Shown here piece by piece: positions 34,149-44,371 of a stretch of DNA of 54,712 bases. The notes under the pieces were generated by a model. That model worked only from the letters and a program-made list of their open reading frames with translations. It made no database searches and was not told where the DNA came from. Origin of the DNA: Oscillospiraceae bacterium (GTDB lineage Bacteria > Bacillota > Clostridia > Oscillospirales > Ruminococcaceae). Numbering within the stretch: the stretch's first letter is position 1; each line of letters opens with the position of its first letter. The position numbers and the translations under genes are program-made. The DNA is taken from positions 1 to 54,712 of the forward strand of contig JAEDJD010000014.1 of NCBI GenBank assembly GCA_016296505.1, read 5' to 3'.

Positions 34149-35051
34149 ATGTACCAATATAACATTCTGGCTGCACTGGCAGCCCAATCCGGATGGCGGG
34201 AATGGCAGTATTTTGAAGACGATCTGTTTCAATTTTTGCTGCTGGCGATTCCCATTGTTTTTATCTACGGCATTTGCATCGGCAGTTTCCTGAATGTTGT
34301 CATCATTCGACTGCCACGCGGCGAGTCGCTGATCAAGCGGTCCTCGCACTGTATGACCTGCGGTGCCAAAATTCGCCTCATTGATCTGATACCGGTATTC
34401 AGCTGGCTCTTTCTGAAAGGAAAGTGTCATAGCTGCGGTGAAAAGATCTCAGCGCGATACCCGATTGTAGAATCGCTGAACGGTATCCTGTACGTAGTCG
34501 ATCTTTTGATCTTTGGCGTAAATTTCAACTGTTTGATCATGATGATATTCACATCACTGCTGATCTGCGTTGCATTTATCGACTGGGATACCATGGAAAT
34601 GTATATCCCGATGCTGCTTATGATTGCTGCACTTGCGATCCCCGCGCATTTTGCAACATACATTCCCTTAAAGGAACGCATTATAGGAATATTTGTAATC
34701 AGCGTACCATTTTTACTGATTGGTGAAATCAGTGGTGCTTACATCAAGAAGAAAACCGGTGAAAAGGTTCGCGGCATTGAGCTTGGCGATACAATCCTGA
34801 TGGCTTGTGCCGGCGCACTGCTCGGCTGGAAAGCCATGATTCCCTCCGCGTTCATCAGCATTATTCTTGCTGCAATATTCGGGTTAATTATTAAAAAAGT
34901 AACTGGAAGCTCCAAATTCGCATTTGGACCGTACCTCTGCGCAGGGCTTCTGCTCGGCGCAATGTTTGGGGAAGAGATCACCATGTGGTACATCAGAAAT
35001 CTCCCACAGGAAGAAGTGATCCAATATTATAGTGCAATTCTAATGCAATAA
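34149..35051 (+). CDS. pilD: Prepilin peptidase and methyltransferase
   Basis: 300 residues, multi-helix membrane protein. Features: GICIGSFLNVVIIRLPRGES, the zinc-binding cysteines of the methyltransferase loop (CMTCG and CHSCG), the first catalytic Asp in AFIDWDTMEMYIP and the second in ELGDTILMA. It cleaves the leader peptides of the pilins in this locus and methylates the new N-terminal residue. AAAGGAG lies 8 bases before the ATG. It is the only pilus gene here on the plus strand. Confidence 0.95.
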   Translation: MYQYNILAALAAQSGWREWQYFEDDLFQFLLLAIPIVFIYGICIGSFLNVVIIRLPRGESLIKRSSHCMTCGAKIRLIDLIPVFSWLFLKGKCHSCGEKISARYPIVESLNGILYVVDLLIFGVNFNCLIMMIFTSLLICVAFIDWDTMEMYIPMLLMIAALAIPAHFATYIPLKERIIGIFVISVPFLLIGEISGAYIKKKTGEKVRGIELGDTILMACAGALLGWKAMIPSAFISIILAAIFGLIIKKVTGSSKFAFGPYLCAGLLLGAMFGEEITMWYIRNLPQEEVIQYYSAILMQ

Positions 35052-35068
35052 ATAGTTTGCAACATAGC

Positions 35069-35098
35069 GGCAGCCGGCGGCAACACCGGCTGCCTTTT
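35069..35098. terminator. Bidirectional terminator between pilD and the minor pilin operon
   Basis: GGCAGCCGG pairs with CCGGCTGCC; TTTTATG follows on the plus strand. Confidence 0.78.
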
Positions 35099-35104
35099 AT
35101 GTTT

Positions 35105-36223
35105 TTAGGTGGTCGAGCTAAGGAAGATTTCCTGTGAATTCAGTGCAGCCGCGTCGAAATTATCGTTGACTTCTTCCGGCAGTGTAAAGATGAAATAGAA
35201 TCCATCAAAAGCCGCCGAAGAACCAGTATTATTCACGATATTTTCATAGCGTGGCACTGGTTTTGCGGTATAGGTATGCTGACTATCCTCAGAACCAGTT
35301 TTCAGCAAAGTAACATAGTCAAGAGATGAAGTTCTGTAACCATCAGAAGCATTCAGAACATTCTTCATGGAGAACGAAGCGACATTCGCCGTAGTAGGCG
35401 TCTCTCTGACGAGGCCGCCGGACGATCTACGAATCTCACGAGCAGAAATTGAAATATTAAAATCACTCGGATTAAAGAACGCAGGAGTCCAGGTTACCGC
35501 ATTGCCATGCACGTCAGTTACTGTACTACCGGCAACATCGGTTTGTACGAATGTCAACGCAGTCGGTGCTGTTGCGCCAGATTCAACACTTGTCAAAACA
35601 TCTGTATTTGCATTCACAACTGCCTGCGAAACAGCGTCCAATGAAAACTTATAATCAAAATTTCCATAAAGCTTCTGATTCACACACCAGAGCTTCGGCG
35701 TATTCATATTCGCAGTAATCGTGGATTCATCATCGCCTGCATAGTTGTCAAACGGGAATTGCAGCAGAACGATTTTTCCCTGATTTACTTGCTTGTTGGT
35801 ATACTCGCTGAGCTGCGACATCCCACTCAATTCAGTATCGCCGACCAATTCAGTATTATCAAAAATCAGAACATTGATGATACCATTCGCATCAATGAAC
35901 TTGCGATCCTTGAAGAAGGTGATGTAAAAATCCCTTACATTGTCGAGCAAATCATTGGTCGGAGTAATCGACTGATATGTTGCATCATTATATGAGTACG
36001 GGAGAAAACCATTATAAGCACGCACGCGATCCGCATACTTCAGATTGCCCTCGATGCAGCGACGCATATTATCCATACACGCGGTTGTATTTTCAAAGTT
36101 AGAGCTGCGAACAAAAAACTTTGAAACAGGTGCAAGCAACTGAACCGCACTGTACATGATAATTGAGAATATCGCCATAACAATGATAAGCTCAAGCAAC
36201 GTAAAACCTTTCAGCTTTTTCAT
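35105..36223 (-). CDS. Type IV minor pilin-like protein (PilW-like)
   Basis: 372 residues from the ATG at 36223, AAAGGAG upstream. The leader MKKLKG is followed by FTLLELIIVMAIFSIIMYSAVQLLAPV, with Glu5. The long head (about 330 residues) has no recognisable domain; it is rich in Asn, Thr and Ser. Last gene of the pilC-led operon. Large minor pilins of this kind often sit at the pilus tip or prime assembly. It lies 83 bases after the preceding minor pilin gene. Confidence 0.85.
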   Translation of the reverse strand: MKKLKGFTLLELIIVMAIFSIIMYSAVQLLAPVSKFFVRSSNFENTTACMDNMRRCIEGNLKYADRVRAYNGFLPYSYNDATYQSITPTNDLLDNVRDFYITFFKDRKFIDANGIINVLIFDNTELVGDTELSGMSQLSEYTNKQVNQGKIVLLQFPFDNYAGDDESTITANMNTPKLWCVNQKLYGNFDYKFSLDAVSQAVVNANTDVLTSVESGATAPTALTFVQTDVAGSTVTDVHGNAVTWTPAFFNPSDFNISISAREIRRSSGGLVRETPTTANVASFSMKNVLNASDGYRTSSLDYVTLLKTGSEDSQHTYTAKPVPRYENIVNNTGSSAAFDGFYFIFTLPEEVNDNFDAAALNSQEIFLSSTT

Positions 36224-36306
36224 TATACATGACACTCCTTTCATCTTGATATTCCGCTGTGCGCAGTGCATTCACAATACGCACAGCAGAAACATTAGGT
36301 TCAGTT

Positions 36307-37350
36307 TCATTTATTGCCTGTTGATTTTCTTGCTACCAGATAGCTAGCCTGAGACGGATCTGCCTGAGGATTCCAGTCATAATCGACTCCCTCGAAATAT
36401 GAAAGTTCATGTGTATTGTCGTTCATGGCAGATAGTACAAAATCAAGCGTCAGCATAGCAGAAGCAGGGAAGTTTTCAGAGTCTACCATGTTAGGTGTCT
36501 GCAAACCAGCCCTTTCTCTGATTGTTTTCTGTATTGCGTCGTTTGGATTTTCATACCAATTATACGCATTACCGACTGTATCATAAACGCTTTGGAAAAC
36601 CAGCACTTTGATGTTGCCTTTCAAACCCAGTGCTGGATCAGACGGATTTACCAGCGCATTGCCGGAACCGTCCGATGCCGGAATTGCGAGATGCAGCAGC
36701 TGGCTGCCACCAGAAATCGAATCCAGACCAATATACTCGATGAGTTCATCGCCATCTGTAGCATTTGGAATATGCGGACTCGCATATAAAACCTGCTTCG
36801 GGATAATGTTACCGCCCTCCGTATTATTGGCATAGCAGCCGCCATATTGCGGGCATCCGCTTGCGTCGACAATGATCTTTGTAATCGGGTTTGCAGACAG
36901 ATTTACGCCGGGTGCAAGATTCAGATTCAAATAGAAATACTCGTTTGGAGCCGGAGCAGCTGCATAGGTCTTGCTAAATACCAAAAAGCGATAATTTGTA
37001 TGCTCATTGATAATCAGCTGCGTTGGATCGCTATCAACAGTATTTCCAATATTGCTGGCATTCGTCTCATACACTCTGCCATTGGCATTTATTGTAAAAC
37101 TGCCATTGTTCTCGCTAAGTGTTGCAGTAATCTGATTGTTCGTAAAAGAACTCACACCATCAGAAAGAAGAAGGTTATCAGCAAATTTCGCTTCATAGGT
37201 CAGTCTGCGATTCAGCTGGTTTGTCGCTTTCATGGTAGCGTTTACAAGCGACATGATCTCGGCTAAAAGCAAACCAATAATCGCATATACAGCTAACGAC
37301 ACAACAACCTCAATCAGCGTCATGCCTTTCAGCTTACGTTTTGATTCCAT
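36307..37350 (-). CDS. Type IV minor pilin-like protein
   Basis: 347 residues. Leader MESKRKLKG then MTLIEVVVSLAVYAIIGLLLAEIMSLV, a pilin helix with Glu5. The head domain is of unknown fold, with a cysteine pair GCPQYGGCY. It starts 16 bases past the large pilin-like gene, so it is part of the same transcript. Probably a minor pilin that caps or initiates the fibre with the product of the next gene. Confidence 0.85.
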   Translation of the reverse strand: MESKRKLKGMTLIEVVVSLAVYAIIGLLLAEIMSLVNATMKATNQLNRRLTYEAKFADNLLLSDGVSSFTNNQITATLSENNGSFTINANGRVYETNASNIGNTVDSDPTQLIINEHTNYRFLVFSKTYAAAPAPNEYFYLNLNLAPGVNLSANPITKIIVDASGCPQYGGCYANNTEGGNIIPKQVLYASPHIPNATDGDELIEYIGLDSISGGSQLLHLAIPASDGSGNALVNPSDPALGLKGNIKVLVFQSVYDTVGNAYNWYENPNDAIQKTIRERAGLQTPNMVDSENFPASAMLTLDFVLSAMNDNTHELSYFEGVDYDWNPQADPSQASYLVARKSTGNK

Positions 37351-37366
37351 TGCGATCCCCCTTCCT

Positions 37367-40300
37367 TTAACCTATTCCTTGGTGATCGTTGGAGAAATAT
37401 TCCTTATCCTTACCAACTGTTGCCGCACCGGATGAATAATGATTTGTTGGCGAATAAGAAACTGTCGGTTCAGAAACGGTTACACTGCCAGGTCTATTCA
37501 AGTCTCCAAGATATACGCAAATTGGCAAGTTCGCGTATCCAGTCCAGTCTCTAATGAGGATAGTACCCATTGACATGATACCACTCGCATTTGGCTTATA
37601 GTTGTTATCACGATATGGATTATATTGATTAGACTCGGTAAATTCACGATAGAAAAGTTCTTCATTTGAAACATTTCTTACGCTGACCGGCGTTCCGAAA
37701 TCAGAATCCGGCATAATCAGCTCGGCATTGGAAATAAAGCCATTCTGGAATTTACCATTATAATCAACATTTGCTTCACCGTAAATCACAACATTCGGGA
37801 CAAGTTCAAATTTCAATGCGTCCTTATCGCCATTGCGATACATATTGTCCCATGTCTGATTCAAAACCATCTCACCATTGCCATTCAAAGCACCCGGATA
37901 AATCGGATTACTGATAATGTCGTATACGCCGCTCTTGAACTGTGCATATGCACCAGTCGTTGAGAGGAAGAAATCCTTTGTAGCGAAAATGCTCTGATCG
38001 AAGAAGATCATAACGTCGTTTCTTCCTGCGAAGGACGGCTTCTGATTATCATGCGACCATTGTGCATAGGTTGTGTAATCCTCGTAATCAACACCGCCTG
38101 CACCTACTGAATAATAACAGTTGTTATTTACAATGATTTCAAGAGCAAAGTTCGTAAAGCTTCCTTTCAGAACGATATAGAGCGGTCCCTTCTGTTGTGT
38201 TGGATCCACAAACAGCTTATAATCTTTTTTATCGCTTGTGAGATCAATTTCACAGCTTTCCGTAACGACCGGAACTGAACCCAGATCCACTGTCTCAGGC
38301 TGACCATTCGCATGATGAGAAGTAAATTTGACATTCTTTCTCTGCAAATCAGCAATATTTACAGAACTCGCAATATTGCCCTGCGTCACGAATGCGTCAT
38401 AAGTGTTGATATAGTCATTGCTATTTATCGGTGCACCGCTGCTTGTTTCCAGCATCGGAATAAAGCAGTTAGGACTCTGAGACTTGATTGTTTCCGAATC
38501 AGCGGTCAAGGAAGCGCCCTTCGGAACAGTATACGGTACATACTTATTACCTTCCGCAGATTCCTTCAGCATAACGCTCCATTCATGGCCGCAAGCAATA
38601 CTTTCCTGTACCAGGTTATCCGCTGCCATATTGGTTCTTGCAGTAGCGTCGTCAGCGGCAGCCAGATCAAAGCGGAAATAATGCGTAAAGATCTCATCCT
38701 GTCTGCTGCAAAACGGGAACATACTGAAATCATAGCCGGAGGTGTTTTCATAAATATAATAGGTATCGTCGACCTGTGCGCCAAGGTTTGCTTTCATCAG
38801 ATTTTCAATCAGGTTGTCGTAATTTTCACCAACAGCACCTCTGCAGCCAAGGCTTTCAAAGAATGCCGAGGTCGAAGTGTTCTGAAGGTACTGATATTCC
38901 GCCGGATTTTCTGGATTGATAAAAGCAGTTGTATAGGCTGGCAAACCAACTGTAGCGTCGCAGATCTCTGCCAGAGAACCGTTATTAATACCATTGACCA
39001 CACCATTAATTTGCGTTTTTCCAGTTGCCGCATAAACGCCGCCATATACAGTCAGACTATGATTATTACAGTTAATGACAAGATTGCCTGCGCTCAGAAT
39101 AGCGCCCTGAATTGTAGTATCCATATTCAGCGAGATTGTGAGCGTACCGTTCGGATTTGCCATAATCACATCGCCGCCGATTGAAGACACATTACCAGAA
39201 ATTGTCAAGGAATTATTAGCACTGATGATATCACCGCCGACATATCCACAACCAATGGAATTTGTCTTCTGGACATTATTGTTAATAAAAATACCGAGAT
39301 TTGTTTGCCGCGAATGTTGATAGGAAGAATTCACGTTGGGATCAAACATATAAATGTCACCCATCATATTCTGCGGCGCATTCGTCATCTGGTTCACATA
39401 CAGATTTACCGGCTGACCATGCATACCGATCTCCTGACCGGTATCCTTGTTGAACTCGAGATTGCCATCAACATAGAGATACGGGATGTATCTGTATTCA
39501 GTCGGGAAACTATTGAGATCAGAAAACATCTCAAACATATTCTGCGCATAGACATTGCCCCAGAATTGAACGCCCTCGCCAGCAGACTGCGCAACGAATG
39601 TCTTTTTACAGTAACACAGGAAGTTGCCAATAAAAACACCGTTGCCAACAGTAGGCGAGTCATTCGAAAATGCAACAGTTCCCTGATTATCGTATTGACC
39701 TCTGCCAAACGGAAGCGAGCGAGTACCATATGCCTGCGGACCAAGGCACAGCAAGTTATTGCTGACAGAGCCATTCGTTGTAGCGCCAAGATACATTGCT
39801 TTCGCTATGTTTGCCGAAGCAGAACCTGGATGAATCGTATGGGTGCCTCCGGGCGTAATTGTCATTTTTTCAATCACATCCCATGCAGCATTGTTGCTCT
39901 GACCCGTATCAACTTCAACATCCGGATTCTCAAAAATATAGTTTGCCATCGTATATTCAGAGGCATTTCTACCCTGACCTACGGAAGCAGTCACAGTAAT
40001 TTTCCAACCACCCTGCTGTTGGATCGATGCAGATTCTCTATCCCAGATGAAGTTTTCATCTATTCGTTCAATCTGTGCAGTAACAGCTGAACCATGGGTC
40101 AGCGGAATGCCGGTCTGAGTGCCCAGATCGACGTTAATCGTGCCAATCTGACCGGGCGATTGAATCTGCTTTACCCAAGTATGGAACTGAGGATCACTAT
40201 AGGCAGAATTCGATATTGCGTCCAAGACGCCCTGCGCAGTATACTGTGCCTGATTCTGATAAAAGGTATAATACGTACGGCGGTTTGCTGATGTCGTTAG

Positions 40301-40402
40301 AACCAGCGTAGACATCAGGAACACGACCATAACCATCATAACAGAAACAACAGTAAACAGTACAGAACCTTCTGCCTTTCCTTTCCTCCTGATCTTTTTC
40401 AT
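37367..40402 (-). CDS. Giant pilin-like surface protein (PilX-type N-terminus, bactofilin-like middle)
   Basis: 1011 residues. After a basic start (MKKIRRKGKAEG) comes one hydrophobic helix (SVLFTVVSVMMVMVVFLMSTLVL) and ANRRTYYTFYQNQAQYTAQGVLDAI, the pattern of PilX-like minor pilins, without Glu5. In the middle, roughly residues 380-470, short repeated strands (GGDIISANNSLTISG, GGDVIMANPNG, GAILSAGNLVINC, GGVYAATGKTQING) suggest a right-handed beta-helix like bactofilins. The rest is unassigned, rich in Asn and aromatics. Its size and place among pilus genes make a tip adhesin or assembly scaffold plausible; this is an inference. AAAGGTGG precedes the start. Confidence 0.75.
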   Translation of the reverse strand: MKKIRRKGKAEGSVLFTVVSVMMVMVVFLMSTLVLTTSANRRTYYTFYQNQAQYTAQGVLDAISNSAYSDPQFHTWVKQIQSPGQIGTINVDLGTQTGIPLTHGSAVTAQIERIDENFIWDRESASIQQQGGWKITVTASVGQGRNASEYTMANYIFENPDVEVDTGQSNNAAWDVIEKMTITPGGTHTIHPGSASANIAKAMYLGATTNGSVSNNLLCLGPQAYGTRSLPFGRGQYDNQGTVAFSNDSPTVGNGVFIGNFLCYCKKTFVAQSAGEGVQFWGNVYAQNMFEMFSDLNSFPTEYRYIPYLYVDGNLEFNKDTGQEIGMHGQPVNLYVNQMTNAPQNMMGDIYMFDPNVNSSYQHSRQTNLGIFINNNVQKTNSIGCGYVGGDIISANNSLTISGNVSSIGGDVIMANPNGTLTISLNMDTTIQGAILSAGNLVINCNNHSLTVYGGVYAATGKTQINGVVNGINNGSLAEICDATVGLPAYTTAFINPENPAEYQYLQNTSTSAFFESLGCRGAVGENYDNLIENLMKANLGAQVDDTYYIYENTSGYDFSMFPFCSRQDEIFTHYFRFDLAAADDATARTNMAADNLVQESIACGHEWSVMLKESAEGNKYVPYTVPKGASLTADSETIKSQSPNCFIPMLETSSGAPINSNDYINTYDAFVTQGNIASSVNIADLQRKNVKFTSHHANGQPETVDLGSVPVVTESCEIDLTSDKKDYKLFVDPTQQKGPLYIVLKGSFTNFALEIIVNNNCYYSVGAGGVDYEDYTTYAQWSHDNQKPSFAGRNDVMIFFDQSIFATKDFFLSTTGAYAQFKSGVYDIISNPIYPGALNGNGEMVLNQTWDNMYRNGDKDALKFELVPNVVIYGEANVDYNGKFQNGFISNAELIMPDSDFGTPVSVRNVSNEELFYREFTESNQYNPYRDNNYKPNASGIMSMGTILIRDWTGYANLPICVYLGDLNRPGSVTVSEPTVSYSPTNHYSSGAATVGKDKEYFSNDHQGIG

Positions 40403-40474
40403 AAGAAACCACCTTTCTCAATCGCGGATAGCCTTCTTAAAGTTCACTCTAAGAAGGCATATCCACTCATTTTG

Positions 40475-41419
40475 TCACTCTGCAGCGGATTCAACGGGAG
40501 CCGTAACCGTTTTCCACTCGTTGCCTTCCCAAATTGTTTCATCATAGCTCGGACCTACATCCGGCTTTGTCGGTGCCTGAACATAGAGCACACGATATGA
40601 AATTGATACCTCTGTCCAACCGGGCTTGATATCAGTCGGGGTCTTATCGTCTTCGTCGTTGTTATTGTTGTCTACAGGGTTCGGTTCAATCGGATTTCCA
40701 TCTTCGTCAACCTGAGGTTCTTGCTGCTCAGCCGGCTGCTGTGCTTCGTCTTTTTTAAGATATGCCTCGTTAAATTCAGCCTCTTCGAGCGAAATGGACT
40801 CAATCAGCATAGTATCATTATTATCCTTTGCATACTGGTTGACCGCGTCAATCAACGCCATAGTATCTTCACGATTGATCTGAAGCTTAATTTTTGCCGA
40901 GCTGGAACCAACTGTCTGAGCTGCGCGAGCCTTCAGCAAATTGGCTTCTTTCATTTTCTCCTCAGCTGCCTTGGCAAGAGATCCGTCCAAATCGGCATAC
41001 TCATAAAGCGGATAAGTAATGATACTCGGTGTATAGTAATAGTAGCTCATAGAACTTGTGGTTTTTTCGCCAAGTTCTGCGTTGTCAATCACTCTTACTT
41101 CATCCTCACGAAACTTTTCGATGTTTACGAAAGTATCCTGAATGAATTTACCGAGTTCAACGGAGTTCATTTCATCCGTAAATTTCGCAGCAATATCTGC
41201 GCCTTCTTTATATTTGTTCTCAATAATCGTCTGTCTGTCGGGAATCAAACTAAACTCATGCAGCTTTTGATTCCATTCAGCTTTCAGATTATCTCTGGTG
41301 GTCTTATTGGTGTTCAGCTTTTCCACAGCCGGTTTGATAAATACGAAAATTCCAATTGATAAAATGAGAACAATCACTACAATTAACAGTACAATTCTGT
41401 CACGATATCCGAATTTCAT
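40475..41419 (-). CDS. pilO: PilO-like pilus assembly protein
   Basis: 314 residues. A short cytoplasmic start, one membrane helix (about 8-28, IVLLIVVIVLILSIGIFVFI) and a coiled coil (about 30-60) lead into an extracytoplasmic domain. The C-terminal third contains an acidic Pro/Gln/Asn-rich insertion (about 220-260). PilO pairs with PilN to connect the inner platform to the pilus machine. Sequence similarity to classical PilO is weak; the call rests on topology and on its one-base overlap with the pilM-pilN fusion (TAATG). Confidence 0.72.
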   Translation of the reverse strand: MKFGYRDRIVLLIVVIVLILSIGIFVFIKPAVEKLNTNKTTRDNLKAEWNQKLHEFSLIPDRQTIIENKYKEGADIAAKFTDEMNSVELGKFIQDTFVNIEKFREDEVRVIDNAELGEKTTSSMSYYYYTPSIITYPLYEYADLDGSLAKAAEEKMKEANLLKARAAQTVGSSSAKIKLQINREDTMALIDAVNQYAKDNNDTMLIESISLEEAEFNEAYLKKDEAQQPAEQQEPQVDEDGNPIEPNPVDNNNNDEDDKTPTDIKPGWTEVSISYRVLYVQAPTKPDVGPSYDETIWEGNEWKTVTAPVESAAE

Positions 41420-43080
41420 TATTTTGCCTCCTTTGTTTCGCCGAGCTTATCCAAATCAATCTTGTCGCCCTGCATCTTGATAACAAGCGGAATCTTGACA
41501 TAGACCTTTTCGGTTTCAGGTTCTTTCGTACCGATCTGGTTGCCGTCTTCATCCAGAATCGGCTCTCCATCCTTCTGATCTTCTTCATTCAGCTGTGTAA
41601 CTTCGAAGCTATATCCAGTATAACTGACAGACTGTACAATATCCATTGCACGAAGCGCCTCAACAATCTTTTCCGGAGCTACCGGCATTGGGATATCCTT
41701 TTCACGATCCATTTTAATTTCGACAGAAAATGCACCGTTTGCATATTCCATCTGTGTGAAGCAATAGAGTTCATCTGCTGCTTCTTCATTTTCTGCACCC
41801 AGAACTTCCTGAACAACCTTACCGACTGTTGCGTCGATCTGCTCATAGAATTCAGAAACAGGCTTCGGGGTACTAAGGAACGAATTATATGCGTCCTGAA
41901 CGCCGTTCACATAAGTATTTACTGCAGTCTGGCGCTGTGTCAGCATAGCGATCTGATTATCCAGATCTGTTCTGAGCTGACTGTTCATTTTCTCTGTGAT
42001 CGTATTGATTTCTTTTTCTACGCTGTTATTCGAAATTGCAAAATAACCCCAAACGCCCGCACAAATCACTGCAGCGCTGAGCGCACAGATACCGAGCAGT
42101 GCAAAATAGGAAGAATCCGAACGAATACGATTGTTATTCACGTTATCGGTTTCAAGAAGGTTGATATGCTCAACATCCTTGTTACGCTTAAACATTGCGC
42201 CGATCGCGTTTGCATAGGAAGAAAACTCAAGGTTTTCATAACCATGAATCTGGGAAGGAACATTGATGATGCTGGTTTTGATACCCATTTTCTCAAGCTC
42301 ATTGGTCAAACGAACATATTCACGGGTATCGCCATAGAACACAACATTTTCGATCATCTCGCTGCCCGACTTAGACTTCTGGAACTGGAGCATACGGAAG
42401 ATGTTCTCGTTGACCGCCTCAAAAACGTAATCTTCGGAATCATCGTAGTCCTCAGCAGAAATCGAAGCGAAACGGGAGAACGAGAGCTGACCCTTTTCAT
42501 AGAGGTTCAGCGAGATAAAGTTGTTGTCGATCTGAACTGCCAGCAGCGGCATTTTCGACTTCATCTTATTATCTGAAAGCAGAACCTTTGTGATGCAGTT
42601 GCATCCAATCATAACGCTTCTCAGGTTGATCTGCAGCATATTGAACACACGCTTATAGCAGTCAACGACTTCATACGGACAAGCTGTTGCAAGAACCTTA
42701 TCTGCGCCGTCGGTCTGTTCAGAAGCGCCAACAATAATATAGGAAACAGAGTAAGAATCATCAATACCGAGCGTCGCTGCCATTTCTGCACGAACTCTCT
42801 TCATGAAATCCATCTGTTTTTCAGCTCTCTGAATATGCAGCTCTTTGAAGATTGTCAAATTTGAAGAAATGCTGACGATTGCTTCTTTATCAGGCATTTT
42901 ATTGGTATGAAGCACCTGATTGATGAGTGTTGCAAGACGCGGAACGTCACGAACGTGACCGTTAACGATAATTTCTTCTTCAAGATTGAGCGTTGCCGCA
43001 GATTGGATACGGATTCTGCCGTTGTTCTCAGAACCCTTAATAATTCTGATATTGCGGTCAGTAATGTCAAAGGAAAGCAT
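41419..43080 (-). CDS. pilM: PilM-PilN fusion protein
   Basis: 553 residues. Residues about 1-300 have an actin-like PilM fold (LSFDITDRNIRIIKG at the start, MPLLAVQIDNNFISLNLYEKG as a nucleotide-binding hairpin). A membrane helix follows at about 320-345 (FALLGICALSAAVICAGVWGYF), then a coiled coil and a ferredoxin-like C-terminal domain, as in PilN. In most bacteria PilM is cytoplasmic and binds the N-terminal peptide of separate PilN; here they are one chain. In the order pilC, pilMN, pilO it should form the alignment subcomplex under the pilus. Confidence 0.82.
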   Translation of the reverse strand: MLSFDITDRNIRIIKGSENNGRIRIQSAATLNLEEEIIVNGHVRDVPRLATLINQVLHTNKMPDKEAIVSISSNLTIFKELHIQRAEKQMDFMKRVRAEMAATLGIDDSYSVSYIIVGASEQTDGADKVLATACPYEVVDCYKRVFNMLQINLRSVMIGCNCITKVLLSDNKMKSKMPLLAVQIDNNFISLNLYEKGQLSFSRFASISAEDYDDSEDYVFEAVNENIFRMLQFQKSKSGSEMIENVVFYGDTREYVRLTNELEKMGIKTSIINVPSQIHGYENLEFSSYANAIGAMFKRNKDVEHINLLETDNVNNNRIRSDSSYFALLGICALSAAVICAGVWGYFAISNNSVEKEINTITEKMNSQLRTDLDNQIAMLTQRQTAVNTYVNGVQDAYNSFLSTPKPVSEFYEQIDATVGKVVQEVLGAENEEAADELYCFTQMEYANGAFSVEIKMDREKDIPMPVAPEKIVEALRAMDIVQSVSYTGYSFEVTQLNEEDQKDGEPILDEDGNQIGTKEPETEKVYVKIPLVIKMQGDKIDLDKLGETKEAK

Positions 43081-43171
43081 TTACAAAATCCACCTCTCAA
43101 ATTATTCTTTGATATATTCGGATTTGTGCGGCAGCGGCTGCCGCCGCACAAACAATTTACAGTCTGAATGA

Positions 43172-44371
43172 TTATGCGTCGCCCAAATTGCCGATCGAAT
43201 CGTACAGAGCCGGGAAGAACGCTACACAGACAAGACCGATAACAATACCGAGAACGATCAGCATGACCGGCTCAAGCATCGAGCACAAACGCTTAACAGC
43301 GGAATCTGCTTCTTCATCATAATATTCAGCAGTTTTTGCAAGGATATCATCCAATGCGCCGGCTTCTTCACCGACAAAGATGATCGAACAGAACATAGAG
43401 TCGAAGATATCAGCTCTCTGAACCGAGGAACTAAGCGTCTCACCACTCTTAACCTCGTCAATAATATCGCGGAACTTCATAGAGATGTAAGAATTATTCA
43501 GGGTATCCGCGGAACGCTTCAGACACTCGACCATCGGCAAACCGGACGAATACAGCGAAGCCATGGTCTGTGCGAAACGTGCAGTATAGATTTTGACAAC
43601 GAGCTTACCGAAGCCCGGTCCTTTAATTATGAAGCGATCCCATTTCATTCGTGTACCTGGAAGCTTCAGCATATAAATAAACACAAAAATCAATGCAGCA
43701 AGCAGCAAAATCAAGATCAGCCAATGCGCAACCATGAATTTACCAATATTCATCATGCCCTTTGTCAAGCCCGGCATTTGAGTAGGATCATCATACAAAT
43801 CCTCGAAGGTCGGCATGATAAATACGAAAACGCCGATAACGACAGCAATCGTCAGGAACACGAGGATGATCGGATAAACCATTGCGCTCTTAATTGTATT
43901 TGCGAGTTTATTCTGGTTTGCATAGTAGTCGCTCAGTCGCTGCATGATGATATCCATCTGACCGGATGATTCACCTGCACCGACCATTGAGGTCATCAAT
44001 GTCGGGAATACGCTTCCATGTACTTCCAACGCGTCCGAGAAAGATTCACCCTTCTGAACATTCTCGTACACATCGCGCCAAACATTTCGAGCAGCTTCGC
44101 TCTCCTGCTCTTTACAGAGAATGTCAAGCGCCTTCACCAATGTCAGACCGGAAGTTAACATCGCCGCCATCTGACGCGTTGCAAAAGCCAAGTCTTTCGT
44201 CTTGAACTTTTTGATTGTCTTGGTGTTGGATTGACTCTCCTTATAATCGGAGACATATAACCCCTTTTCTCGGATTCGTGCCAAAAATTCCTGCTCGTCT
44301 TCTGCCGTCATAGTACCTTTACGCATATTTCCAGCAGCGTCCTTTGCAGTATAAGTAAAACGCATTGGCAT
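43172..44371 (-). CDS. pilC: Type IV pilus inner-membrane platform protein
   Basis: 399 residues. N-terminal RFTYTAKDAAGNMRKG then two GspF repeats (about 65-190 and 270-390), each with the conserved FATRQMAAMLTSGLTLVKALD or FAQTMASLYSSGLPMVECLK start, and three membrane helices. PilC is the rotor platform turned by PilB and PilT. First gene of the pilus operon; GCAGGAGGTGG lies before the ATG. A long leader precedes it. Confidence 0.95.
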   Translation of the reverse strand: MPMRFTYTAKDAAGNMRKGTMTAEDEQEFLARIREKGLYVSDYKESQSNTKTIKKFKTKDLAFATRQMAAMLTSGLTLVKALDILCKEQESEAARNVWRDVYENVQKGESFSDALEVHGSVFPTLMTSMVGAGESSGQMDIIMQRLSDYYANQNKLANTIKSAMVYPIILVFLTIAVVIGVFVFIMPTFEDLYDDPTQMPGLTKGMMNIGKFMVAHWLILILLLAALIFVFIYMLKLPGTRMKWDRFIIKGPGFGKLVVKIYTARFAQTMASLYSSGLPMVECLKRSADTLNNSYISMKFRDIIDEVKSGETLSSSVQRADIFDSMFCSIIFVGEEAGALDDILAKTAEYYDEEADSAVKRLCSMLEPVMLIVLGIVIGLVCVAFFPALYDSIGNLGDA

